NCBI GenBank assembly: GCA_021776315.1
Contig: JAJFGD010000022.1
Span: 1-34,824 of the forward strand
From: Hyphococcus sp.
Lineage (GTDB): Bacteria > Pseudomonadota > Alphaproteobacteria > Caulobacterales > Parvularculaceae
Length of the DNA: 34,824 nucleotides
Direction: 5' to 3'
Positions 25,801 through 32,897 of the stretch are shown piece by piece. The translations under genes and the position numbers were made by a program. Within the stretch, counting starts at the first letter, position 1; each line of letters begins with the position of its first letter. The notes beneath the pieces are model-generated. The model was not told the DNA's origin. It saw only the letters and a program-made list of their open reading frames with translations, and did no database searches.

Positions 25801-26097
25801 TGTGGTTTGAAATTCCAAAATGATTTGAGCGGCACCATCATAGGCAAGAGCATCTAACTGCTTGAGACCTTCAATGCTTTGCAACTCGAGTTCTGTTGGG
25901 CGCACCAATAGGCGCTCGCCATCTTCGGGTGAAATACCGGGTAGGGGAAGCGTGACGAGAACAAATGGAGCCGGAATATCAGGTTCGGCCTCACGTGGGA
26001 TGGTGTTGTAGGAGACGAGACCAAAGATTAGAACAACGAAAAATGCTGTCATCACAACGCGCATGCGCGAGAATGCAGCATCGATAAGGCCCGTCAC
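22804..26097 (-). CDS. RND-family efflux permease (AcrB/MexF-like)
   Basis: A 1097-residue inner-membrane pump driven by protons, exporting drugs or other amphiphiles through a tripartite complex. The architecture is full length: an N-terminal helix (about 12-30), a first periplasmic loop (about 31-335), six helices, a second periplasmic loop (about 575-860) and a final six helices. Helix 4 carries GMLVDGAIVIVEYADR (Asp399), the proton-relay region. AcrB has two adjacent Asp here; this protein has Asp-Gly, as in many HAE-like and metal-type relatives. VVNNNIVLIDTYQYLRRKG is the helix-11 counterpart. The start overlaps the adaptor stop by four bases. No outer-membrane TolC-type gene follows, so it must use one encoded elsewhere. 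Substrate unknown. Confidence 0.93.
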   Translation of the reverse strand: MTGLIDAAFSRMRVVMTAFFVVLIFGLVSYNTIPREAEPDIPAPFVLVTLPLPGISPEDGERLLVRPTELELQSIEGLKQLDALAYDGAAQIILEFQTTIDVDQAVLDVREAVDRAKAEYPSNAEEPIVTEFNIQNQFPILTIILFGDAPERAMYQTAKALEDRLDSISGVLEARLTGTREELLEVIINPEILESYGLTEFEVANAVNTNNQLVTAGSVQLEDGRFAIKAPGLIKSAGDLMAIPVRVNGDSVVTIGDLADVRRTFKDRDGHALFNGQPAIGVEISKRAGANIVETIEEVRQATIAEANFWPGSIGFEFLSDQSVVVKDNLEGLTASVLTAIMLVMVVVVAALGTRSAIMVGIAIPTTFLMGFLLLTVFGYTLNMMVMFGLILSVGMLVDGAIVIVEYADRRMAEGAARKAAYTEASKRMFWPVITSTATTLAAFVPFLFWKDLTGEFMKFLPLTLIFVLLASLIVALIFLPVIGTLFGMPDWMKKKFKLKGKTEGPVKQFEVDEVDPVTLDGPIAIYARFLTGLVRRPLMVIASALFVAWLCREIFMFASPEVEYFIRTDNEQASVLVLARGNLSAQQKIDIVKEVSARVENHPAIEHIYIQTGPTLSRNNELPAETIGQVGIDLINYSDRDHSRVILEEIRDMVQGVPGVIVEVRQRENGPPVGKDVQLEISSANFNSMLEAAKKARRFVDTATMDIDGQEVPIYMDQEDALPLPGIEWSMEVDRALAGRYGLSVQQAGAALQFVTDGLLVDKYRPDDSDDEVDIRVRYPEKDRTIFALDAVRLQTPQGSVPLSNFVTREAKPQVDRVVRRNGKRIIEVKANGNTRITDHEVSQDQAITQMKEWLETGVLGDDVSWIMRGADEDTAAAASFFQNAMLAALFMIAMILLLEFNSFYHAILTLSAVIMSVFGVLLSIALTGQYISIIMTGTGIVALAGIVVNNNIVLIDTYQYLRRKGLSVEAAVVRTAAQRIRPVLLTTATTILGLLPMVFEINLNFGAGTITRGSTTSDWWVLLSSAVVYGLAFSTLLTLVLTPVMLAAPTVLGKRIPAATQKVRWFYNKLRGRNVFDDEQPLLSSKGTDYQQAAE

Positions 26098-27176
26098 TGC
26101 TCCGCTCCTTCGGTCGCTACTGCGGGATCGTAGACGTCTACAATCTGGCCCGCTTTTACATAATCTTGTCCGCGCGTGATGAGGTCAACAGAGCCCTCGA
26201 GCCCTGAGATCCATACCCCATCTTGATCCTCTCCGAGTAAGCGGACCGGTTGGAATTGGACGAGATTATCAGTCGCCAAAGACCGAATGCCAAGATTACC
26301 TTCTTGCCCCAAAGTTAGCGATGAACGTGGAATATGATGTGCTTCTCGCTCTGCGGCAAAGACTGTAAATTCAGCCGTCACACCGTCGCGCAACTTGCCA
26401 TCGAGATTTGGTACTTCGAGTTCGACATCAAAGGTGCGTGTTGCGGGATCTGCTGCGGACGCAACGAAACGCACAACGCCATCGATCGTCTCGCCGGTGG
26501 CGAGGTTTGCCGTACCGCGGTCACCGGCTGAGATTTTTGCTACATCCTTTTCAGATATCGCGCCCGTGACAAGAAAAGGTGAGCGTTGAATAACAGTGCC
26601 ACAAGGGTCACCAATACTGACGAAGTCCCCTTCCTCCACATGGCGCTTGTCAAAGATTCCATCAAACGGGGCCGTGATTTGCGTTTTGTTCAGCTCTAAA
26701 CTCGCGCGCTCGGCATTGGCGCTTGCCAAGTCGAGCGAAGCTTTGGCAGCGGCAACACCTGTATCGGCGCGAAACCCTTCTTCATTGAGCCGCACGGCCG
26801 CATCATAATCGAGCTTTGCCTTTGCCAGGGCGGCGCGTGCTTCGGTGCGCTGCGCGGCGCGAGCATCTGTTGCGATGACGCAAAGCGGATCGCCTTGTTT
26901 GACTTCAGATCCCAAGAGCGCAGGGGTTTGCGAAATCACTCCAGGTGTTTCGGCACGAACCACAACTTTTCGCTCGGCTTCGGTACGACCACGAATTAAT
27001 ATTTCCGCGCGCCAGTTTCGCGGTGTGATTTCTTCTATGACGACAGCAAAACGACTTTCCGGTGTTGTCGCCGGCTCTACGACAACCTCAGTGCCGAACA
27101 TGCCGCGCACCATGAAATAGATAACGATCACAGCGACGAGAATGCCTGCAAGTTTTACGGATTGAGAGACATTCAT
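26094..27176 (-). CDS. RND efflux periplasmic adaptor (HlyD/AcrA family)
   Basis: This 360-residue membrane-fusion protein links the RND permease to an outer-membrane channel. An N-terminal membrane anchor (about 8-26, LAGILVAVIVIYFMV) is followed by a lipoyl half-motif (VVVRAETPGVISQTPALLG, then VKQGDPLCVIA). A helical hairpin of A, R and E-rich heptads (about 100-165) comes next, then the second lipoyl half ITAPFDGIFDKRHVEEGDFV and beta-barrel domains. There is no lipobox, so it is membrane-anchored rather than lipidated. It is first in the two-gene operon and overlaps the permease start by four bases. A possible operator at 27233-27256 lies about 60 bases upstream of its ATG. Confidence 0.92.
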   Translation of the reverse strand: MNVSQSVKLAGILVAVIVIYFMVRGMFGTEVVVEPATTPESRFAVVIEEITPRNWRAEILIRGRTEAERKVVVRAETPGVISQTPALLGSEVKQGDPLCVIATDARAAQRTEARAALAKAKLDYDAAVRLNEEGFRADTGVAAAKASLDLASANAERASLELNKTQITAPFDGIFDKRHVEEGDFVSIGDPCGTVIQRSPFLVTGAISEKDVAKISAGDRGTANLATGETIDGVVRFVASAADPATRTFDVELEVPNLDGKLRDGVTAEFTVFAAEREAHHIPRSSLTLGQEGNLGIRSLATDNLVQFQPVRLLGEDQDGVWISGLEGSVDLITRGQDYVKAGQIVDVYDPAVATEGAEQ

Positions 27177-27232
27177 AACGGGCCGTTCAAATTTTTACTG
27201 TTCGAGCCCCAATGGGGTGTGGTGTTTACGGA

Positions 27233-27256
27233 GTGAACAATTGCTTCACAATTCAC
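27233..27256. promoter_or_regulatory. imperfect inverted repeat at the RND operon promoter
   Basis: Outer arms GTGAA and TTCAC enclose inner repeats with a CAATTG core, over 24 bases. On the minus strand a TATAGT hexamer (27255-27260) overlaps its upstream end as a possible -10. This is the layout expected for TetR-type repressors of RND pumps, but no tetR gene is adjacent, so the assignment is only suggestive. Confidence 0.35.
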
Positions 27257-27349
27257 TATACTGGTTAGTTTAACGCCCTATTCAAGTAGGAACCTCAGGT
27301 TTCTACGAAATCGGAGATACTCAAGCGTATAGATCGGTGCTGATTAGGG

Positions 27350-27366
27350 TGCGGCAGGGTGCCGCA
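27350..27366. terminator. short perfect hairpin after the kinase-like gene
   Basis: TGCGGCA-GGG-TGCCGCA forms a perfect 7-base stem with a 3-base loop, four bases beyond the stop of the minus-strand ATPase. Without a T-run it is not a standard intrinsic terminator; it may stabilise the mRNA end. Confidence 0.35.
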
Positions 27367-27370
27367 GTTC

Positions 27371-28183
27371 CTAATAATATTGGTTCGGCATCATCGACGC
27401 GGGCGATTTGTTTAAAACCGTACCCAAAATATTTGTTTTGCCAAGAATGCGCTGTGTTTCTTTGAGCTCATGGATCCGTGTCTGTCCGCTAGCGGCGATC
27501 ACCAATGCGCAATCCACTTTTGGCAAAAATGCGATGGAATCATCGCAACCAAGAGCAGGTGACATATCAAAAATTACGATCTTGGAGCCATAATCTTCAG
27601 TTGCCGTCTTGATCAACAGATCGGCACGGTCAGATGTTAAATGTTCAGCGCCACGACGTGTTACCCGCTCATTGGCGATCAGTAATATGTCCGAAACATC
27701 TGGACGCAAAGTAACTTCGTCGAGTGTGCGTTGCCCTTCAAAATAATCCAGAACGGAAGGAAACTCTTTGATGCCCAGATACCGAGCAACGCTGGGTCGA
27801 TAGAAATCGAGATCAACCAGCATGGGCCGCAAGTTGGGTTTTGAGCCTATCGCAATTGCAAGATTGATAGCCGTAACCGTCTTGCCCGCACCTGACGCGG
27901 GTGAAACCACGGCAATTGATTTCCACCCTTCTTGTTCCATCTTTTGGAGCACACGTGTTCGTAATACTCGGTAGGCGGTCAGAACCGGGTCTTGTTCATT
28001 CGAGATGATGCAATGCTCGCCAAAGCGCTCAAAATTGCAGGAAACATTTTGAAAACGGTCCGGGTCGCCCGGCGATTTGGGGGCAAACCTTTCTGCGATC
28101 GATTGTGCTGTGCCTTCCGAACGTGGTGCCACGGCATCTTTGTGATCACGTGCTCGGGTGATTGCTTGTCGAATTCTATCCAT
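27371..28183 (-). CDS. CpsD/CapB-type (BY-kinase-like) ATPase for exopolysaccharide synthesis
   Basis: This 270-residue cytoplasmic P-loop protein probably pairs with the chain-length determinant encoded just upstream to control polymer length and export. Walker A is PASGAGKT at 95-102. Walker A' is MLVDLDFYRPS at about 121-131, and Walker B lies in IVIFDMSPALG. This three-part pattern is the bacterial tyrosine kinase signature. The C-terminus ends in Gln-Tyr-Tyr only, a minimal version of the usual tyrosine cluster, so autophosphorylation capacity is uncertain. The N-terminal 50 residues are polar and may bind the partner. The gap to the chain-length gene is 24 bases, consistent with one operon read from the sigma-54-like site at 29904-29919. 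Confidence 0.87.
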   Translation of the reverse strand: MDRIRQAITRARDHKDAVAPRSEGTAQSIAERFAPKSPGDPDRFQNVSCNFERFGEHCIISNEQDPVLTAYRVLRTRVLQKMEQEGWKSIAVVSPASGAGKTVTAINLAIAIGSKPNLRPMLVDLDFYRPSVARYLGIKEFPSVLDYFEGQRTLDEVTLRPDVSDILLIANERVTRRGAEHLTSDRADLLIKTATEDYGSKIVIFDMSPALGCDDSIAFLPKVDCALVIAASGQTRIHELKETQRILGKTNILGTVLNKSPASMMPNQYY

Positions 28184-28207
28184 GAAACTTAACCTGTAGA
28201 ATAATCA

Positions 28208-29824
28208 TCATGCTGTTTTCGGTTCATTTGATTTGTTGCCAAAAACGCGCCCTAAATTGTGTAGCCCAAAGCGCGATTTTTCCGCCGAAGCAATATACGG
28301 GATCACGGCTATTGGGTGGCTATCAATTAGATTGGTGACGTGGTTGCGCCCTCGAATGGTTGCAAAGGACATCTCGACGGCGAACGCCGTACCACCACCC
28401 AACCCCAATGCGGCAAATAATGCTAGAATAATCAATTTAGGTCGGTCCGGACTTGACGGTTCTTCCGGCCGCAAAGCCGGTTCCAAGATGGAAAACTTTT
28501 CGGCTTGTTGATTTTCTTCAAGGTTTTCGGCGAGTTGCGCATCTTGTTGTTTTGCAAGCACATCTTGATATTCACGAAAGATGTTTTCGTGATCGCGTGT
28601 CAAAGCCGCAAGACCACGTTCAACCTCAGGCGTTCTGGAGATTCTTGCCTCGAGATCAGCGAGTTGTTCGGTGGATGTATCCAGCTTGCGTTTTTGCATG
28701 CGAATGCGGTTGTTAATCACAGCCATGCGTCCTTCAAGTTGGACACCGGCTATATCAGAAGAGCCTTTGCGAGATTCTTCAGCAATTTTATCACTCAATG
28801 CAATTCGCGCATTCTCGACATTGATCTCTGCCGCCTCAAGTTGTTCTGGCGTCGTTTCTTCGTTGCGTTCAATTTGTGTCAGCGCGAGTTCCGTATCCGA
28901 AAGTGTGGAGCGAAGTGTTTGGATTTCGCGGCTTGGAGCCATTTGTTGTCGAATGGCGGCGATCTCACTTCGTTTTGCCACAACTTCAGGATAGTTATCG
29001 TGGTAGGTTGCGCGCAGACGAGCCAAATCACTTTCCAACCTGACGAGTTCTCGTGAAAGGCTGTCGTCAGATGTTGGCCCCGTGATGAGTTGGGTCTCTA
29101 GAAACCGTCCTTCTTCTTCCAGCTGTGTGATCGATGTTTGTGCATCTGATGCATCGCGATTTGCACGCTCAAGCATATCAAGATGCATGTTTAAATGCTC
29201 TGGTAGGGCAGTAGAATTGCTGGTTTTATATTCCGAGATCCGCCCTTCGATCGCTGCAACAGAATCGCGCAATCTTGTCGCCTCGCGTTCAAAAAATTCA
29301 GTTGTATTCGATGCTCCAGTTGTTCGCGATCGAACGTCTTCGCTTAGAAACAAAGTCATAAACTCATTGGCGACTTGAAATGCTTTGTTGTCGTCACGAT
29401 CAGTATAGGCGACCGTAAAAGCGATTGTGCCATCACGGGCTGCGTTTCGGTTAAAATCTGACGTGATCAACGATACATCTAATCGTTCGCGCATCAATTT
29501 CACCCGTTCCGTCTCGGAAAGACCGAGCGATCTCGGAAACAAGGAATATTTCTCTGCAACTTCAAGCAGACGGTTGCGGGTCATCACGCGCTGGCGAATG
29601 GTTTGAATACGCTCTTGTGCGTAGGCGTTGATCGTCGAGCGAATGAGTTCGGTCGGAATTTGTTGCGATTCTACGAGGATCGTTCCTTGAGCCGTATATT
29701 TTGCCGGCAATAACATGACCGTCAAAATGCCCAGCGGCGCGATAATTAGCACCGGAATCAAGAAATAGAAAAAACGCCGCCGTAAAATAATGATGGCATC
29801 TTCGATCGAAAACTCGTCACCCAT
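28208..29824 (-). CDS. Wzz/GumC-family polysaccharide chain-length determinant
   Basis: An inner-membrane protein of about 538 residues that sets exopolysaccharide length and works with a BY-kinase. I prefer the ATG at 29824 (MGDEFSIEDAIIILRRRFFY) because AGGGA lies seven bases upstream; an ATG at 29842 would add six residues. A membrane helix (about 18-40, containing FLIPVLIIAPLGILTVMLLP) is followed by the Wzz domain with YTAQGTILVESQQIPTELIR. Long coiled-coil segments at about 170-400 are rich in E, R, L and Q. The PEPSSPDRPKLIILALFAAL stretch near 450-470 contains the Pro-rich motif and second helix typical of Wzz. The length fits GumC/EpsF-like rather than short O-antigen Wzz. The ATPase follows after 24 bases. 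Confidence 0.9.
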   Translation of the reverse strand: MGDEFSIEDAIIILRRRFFYFLIPVLIIAPLGILTVMLLPAKYTAQGTILVESQQIPTELIRSTINAYAQERIQTIRQRVMTRNRLLEVAEKYSLFPRSLGLSETERVKLMRERLDVSLITSDFNRNAARDGTIAFTVAYTDRDDNKAFQVANEFMTLFLSEDVRSRTTGASNTTEFFEREATRLRDSVAAIEGRISEYKTSNSTALPEHLNMHLDMLERANRDASDAQTSITQLEEEGRFLETQLITGPTSDDSLSRELVRLESDLARLRATYHDNYPEVVAKRSEIAAIRQQMAPSREIQTLRSTLSDTELALTQIERNEETTPEQLEAAEINVENARIALSDKIAEESRKGSSDIAGVQLEGRMAVINNRIRMQKRKLDTSTEQLADLEARISRTPEVERGLAALTRDHENIFREYQDVLAKQQDAQLAENLEENQQAEKFSILEPALRPEEPSSPDRPKLIILALFAALGLGGGTAFAVEMSFATIRGRNHVTNLIDSHPIAVIPYIASAEKSRFGLHNLGRVFGNKSNEPKTA

Positions 29825-29903
29825 TGTAGATTCCCTGACCATCCTACTACTGCCACAGCATCACTGCGCTTGGAGCGCGGGCTGACCCTGCGGGCCGTTG
29901 CAA

Positions 29904-29919
29904 TGCAATTTAGCAGCCG
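29904..29919 (-). promoter_or_regulatory. candidate sigma-54 promoter for the chain-length/kinase operon
   Basis: Read on the minus strand: CGGCTG-CTAAA-TTGCA. It keeps the invariant GG and GC at the right 10-base separation and a full TTGCA -12 box, but the -24 element is only partly consensus. It lies about 80 bases from the preferred ATG. Weaker than the 33869 site, but in the same gene block. Confidence 0.4.
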
Positions 29920-29932
29920 CTGCGCCGCAACA

Positions 29933-29951
29933 TAATGTATTTTTTACATTA
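29933..29951. promoter_or_regulatory. inverted repeat in the divergent EPS intergenic region
   Basis: TAATGTA-TTTTT-TACATTA, perfect 7-base arms with a 5-base spacer, sits between the divergent chain-length and glycosyltransferase genes, just upstream of the sigma-54-like site. It could be an operator or an activator site; nothing further is visible. Confidence 0.3.
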
Positions 29952-30106
29952 AATGCACCACGAGCGCGATTATTAACTGTTTGTGGTTAACGCATTTATA
30001 TATATGCCGGAAATTGGCCTCAAAAAAGATTTGGTCAGGGCGAATTGTGGCATTCGCAATATCTTTCGGACGGCCAAAATGGCAGATTCAGGCGTTGAGG
30101 ATGGAC

Positions 30107-31081
30107 GTGCACACCAAAAGCCCCAATCGACTTGGCATTGTAATTGTTAATTATTGCACGCCGGCCTTAACCGAACGCTGCCTCGATGCGTTGACCCCGA
30201 TGCTTGAGACAGCAGAAGCTCAAATAGTCATTATAGACAATGCCTCCCCTGACGATTCCTTTGCGAGATTGACTGCCTATTGTTCTGAAAGTGCCGCCCG
30301 AGATCGGCTGAAGGTCATAGCATCGCCCGTGAATGGTGGATTTGCTGCAGGCAATAATATTGGGGTCAGAGCGCTGCAATCTGACTATATTTTACTGCTC
30401 AACAGTGATGCCGTCCCAAAGCATGGGGCAATAGAGGCGTTGCTGAAAGCTGCTGACACGCAATCCGCGGCTGGGATCATTACGCCGTGCCTGGTGACTT
30501 CGGATGGCGACGAACAGGTTTCGCGGTTTCGAAATCACTCCCCACTGAGTGAATTTGTCGATGGCGCTCAATCTGGGCCAGTGACGCGGATCCTTTCAAA
30601 CGCGGAAATGCCGATCTATACGGACGATTGGGAGACGCCACCTGATTGGGTAAGCTTTGCTGCCGTCCTTCTGCACAGTATTGTCATCGATAAGGTTGGT
30701 CCTATGGATGAAGGCTTTTTCCTTTACTACGAGGACTGTGATTATTGCCGTCGCATCAAAAATGCTGGTTTTTCAACAGGCTTTGCACGGGACGCGGTTT
30801 TTGTGCACGACCCTGGTGGATCCACACAGCTTCGAGCGAATGAAAAAGCTCTCGCACGGTTGCCCGCCTATTTTTATGCGTCGCGATCACGCTACTTTAG
30901 AAAATATTATGGGCTTTTTGGGCCAGTTCTGGCCAACCTAGCTTGGTTGGCAGGGCGGACGATCGCACAGCTTCGTGGCTTGTTTGGCCGTTCGGCACCA
31001 GCTGTATGCGCGTCCCGATCACGTGACATATGGATTGGTTGGCGCAGCAAGCTTACCGGATCGGAACCCCCGAAACCTTAG
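30107..31081 (+). CDS. family 2 glycosyltransferase
   Basis: A cytoplasmic or membrane-associated GT-A enzyme adding a sugar during exopolysaccharide assembly. The frame is open from 29981, but the domain starts at GIVIVNYCTPALTERCLDAL. I choose the GTG at 30107 because GAGG lies six bases upstream; the ATG at 30101 sits immediately against that GAGG. Motifs in order: QIVIIDNASPDDSF, VNGGFAAGNNIGVRAL, ILLLNSDAVPKHG (nucleotide-sugar/metal site) and DEGFFLYYEDCDYCRRIKNA. This pattern is typical of rhamnosyltransferase-like family 2 proteins. A weakly hydrophobic stretch lies near the C-terminus (PVLANLAWLAGRTIAQL). It is divergent from the chain-length operon and tail-to-tail with xrtD (four-base overlap). 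Donor and acceptor are unknown. Confidence 0.88.
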   Translation: MHTKSPNRLGIVIVNYCTPALTERCLDALTPMLETAEAQIVIIDNASPDDSFARLTAYCSESAARDRLKVIASPVNGGFAAGNNIGVRALQSDYILLLNSDAVPKHGAIEALLKAADTQSAAGIITPCLVTSDGDEQVSRFRNHSPLSEFVDGAQSGPVTRILSNAEMPIYTDDWETPPDWVSFAAVLLHSIVIDKVGPMDEGFFLYYEDCDYCRRIKNAGFSTGFARDAVFVHDPGGSTQLRANEKALARLPAYFYASRSRYFRKYYGLFGPVLANLAWLAGRTIAQLRGLFGRSAPAVCASRSRDIWIGWRSKLTGSEPPKP

Positions 31082-32703
31082 GCGTCAGGGTCAAATTCTC
31101 GTGTTGCCTCGGCGTCAGCCGGCGGAACGTAGGTCGATAATTTTGGTTCCAGTTCATTCATAAAGCCAAGTAACCGCGCATCCGCTTCTGACACCGGCTC
31201 ACCCGTCGCAATCGGCGTCATGATCCGGATCATGGCCCCATCAGTACGGCGCAAACGCACCGCATCAAAGACCAGCAGCGCTTTCATGACGAATTCATTC
31301 GCAACTTTTCGACCGCGTTGATCGTACCAATAGTAAAGCAATTGGCGTGACCCGCGATTCTCGATGATGATGCGATTATAGGCAACCTCACGTCCGTCCA
31401 GGGCGGTCCTGGGAATGATGTCGTGATTGGTAATTTGCCAACCGCCGCCGGGAATGCATTGTCGTGGAGAGTGCCAACTGTGACCGTGACGTTGCATATT
31501 CAAATACGCAACGTAGAGGTTGAAGGACTCACTATTCGGACTGGTCAAATTTGTGATCAAGTAATCATCAGCACCAAGGACTTCTAGAGTTTCTTTGTCG
31601 ACTTCCTGTTTGTCGCTCGTCCAACCAGTAAGTTCGTACGGAAGTCCGTCCAGGTCGGCGCGGTCGGGAACGCGCAGAATATTTGAAATCCCGAAATGCA
31701 CATAAGCACCTGCCGCGAATAAGATTGTCGCCACGATCAAACCATTTCGCGTAAATGTACTAGTATTCCATTTTTCCTGAGCCGGTTTGGCGGCAATTTC
31801 GGGCAATGCTAATAGGCCACCATATTCCTTATTGCCTGATAACCGCGAAAATAACGCGATCACCGCAAATAACATGATCATGCAAAGTACGAAGACGACC
31901 CACCCTTCAAAGAAGTGAACCAGGCCCTCGGCATGGGAAGCGCCATATTTTTGAACAAGAACACCCGTCAGAGCGATCCGAAAGCTGTTCATCAAAATCG
32001 TAATTGGAATGGTAGACAAAAAAACCAAAGCTTTTTGCCAAAGCGGTGCTTTGAATAAATAGGCTGCGAGAAAGCCAAGGCTCAAAAATGGAAATAAGTA
32101 ACGCAGACCACTACATGCTTCCGCGACCTGAAGCTGGTAGTCGCCAAGATCAATGATGTTGCCTGATAGATAAACCGGGACACCGAATCGTTCGATCATA
32201 AAGACGCCGAGCTGGGATGACCAAAACTGGAACTTTTGGGATAAAACCGTGATGGCCCAGTAGGGCGGCGGGATCATAAACAGCAAGAATGCTACCGGAA
32301 TGAGGGTTAGCCAAAAAACCTGTCGTCCGCCCATGGCCAATGCAACGGATGCAAAAAGTAAAATCATTGCGAGATGCTGGAAAATCATCAGCGATGTCAC
32401 GGTCATTTCAGACAGGACCAAGACCACCGCTGAAATAGCAACGCCAGCCAGGCCAAGCGACATTGGTTTTGCGAGGCTTGAAGCAAGCGCATCACGCCGC
32501 GCCCAAACCATCCATCCGGCGATAACTGGCAAGAAATAACCGTGGCTGAGCTCTTGTTGTTCACCCCAGCGCTTGAACAGGTTTTCAATGCCCGTGAAAA
32601 AGGCGAAACCAAAGGCAACTGCGACCAGTGCCAATATTGTATAGGGAGACCGCCATGAGAGATTTGGCGGCCAGTAGTTATTCGTTTCGGTCGCGTCAGC
32701 CAT
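31078..32703 (-). CDS. xrtD: exosortase D fused to EpsI domain (VPLPA-CTERM-specific)
   Basis: This multi-pass membrane transpeptidase recognises and processes proteins with a PEP-CTERM-like tail, and the EpsI half is linked to exopolysaccharide production. Of 541 residues, about 20-290 form the exosortase with roughly eight helices. The three expected catalytic residues are present: Cys197 in EACSGLRYLFPFLSLG, Arg242 in LMNSFRIALTG and His263 in AEGLVHFFEGW. Residues about 320-541 form an EpsI domain with its signature HSPRQCIPGGGW (411-422). The fused exosortase-EpsI layout is that of XrtD in alphaproteobacteria. A gene for a matching substrate lies upstream on the same strand, separated by a terminator. 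A sigma-54-like site at 32783-32798 could drive this gene. Confidence 0.9.
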   Translation of the reverse strand: MADATETNNYWPPNLSWRSPYTILALVAVAFGFAFFTGIENLFKRWGEQQELSHGYFLPVIAGWMVWARRDALASSLAKPMSLGLAGVAISAVVLVLSEMTVTSLMIFQHLAMILLFASVALAMGGRQVFWLTLIPVAFLLFMIPPPYWAITVLSQKFQFWSSQLGVFMIERFGVPVYLSGNIIDLGDYQLQVAEACSGLRYLFPFLSLGFLAAYLFKAPLWQKALVFLSTIPITILMNSFRIALTGVLVQKYGASHAEGLVHFFEGWVVFVLCMIMLFAVIALFSRLSGNKEYGGLLALPEIAAKPAQEKWNTSTFTRNGLIVATILFAAGAYVHFGISNILRVPDRADLDGLPYELTGWTSDKQEVDKETLEVLGADDYLITNLTSPNSESFNLYVAYLNMQRHGHSWHSPRQCIPGGGWQITNHDIIPRTALDGREVAYNRIIIENRGSRQLLYYWYDQRGRKVANEFVMKALLVFDAVRLRRTDGAMIRIMTPIATGEPVSEADARLLGFMNELEPKLSTYVPPADAEATREFDPDA

Positions 32704-32782
32704 AAATTCCTTTTAAGCCTAAATTTCGCCCACTATGACAGCGGGTGGGACTACACGGCAATTGTGAAGCAATTGACAAATG

Positions 32783-32798
32783 AGCAAAATCGATGCCG
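32783..32798 (-). promoter_or_regulatory. candidate sigma-54 promoter for xrtD
   Basis: Minus strand: CGGCAT-CGATT-TTGCT. It matches the -24/-12 consensus at GGCA and TTGCT with correct spacing and differs at the two outer positions of the first box. The implied start is about 70 bases before the xrtD ATG. The match is good but not perfect. Confidence 0.5.
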
Positions 32799-32843
32799 CT
32801 CAGTTAATATATGTATTTAGAAATATTGCTTAATGGGCAAGAA

Positions 32844-32872
32844 AAAACCCCGCGCTCTGAGCGCGGGGTTTT
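32844..32872 (-). terminator. rho-independent terminator after the VPLPA-CTERM-like gene
   Basis: A strong stem (CCCCGCGCT with AGCGCGGGG, loop of three, extended by four A-T pairs) is followed on the minus strand by a run of six T. It lies 26 bases after the substrate gene stop and separates that transcript from xrtD. Confidence 0.9.
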
Positions 32873-32897
32873 CAATATGAGTATCTTTAGATTTGTT

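Noticed and set aside
29971-29990. TTAAC repeats resembling a CtrA box upstream of the glycosyltransferase
   Set aside because: CtrA sites need TTAA-N7-TTAA; the spacing here is larger, so it does not fit.
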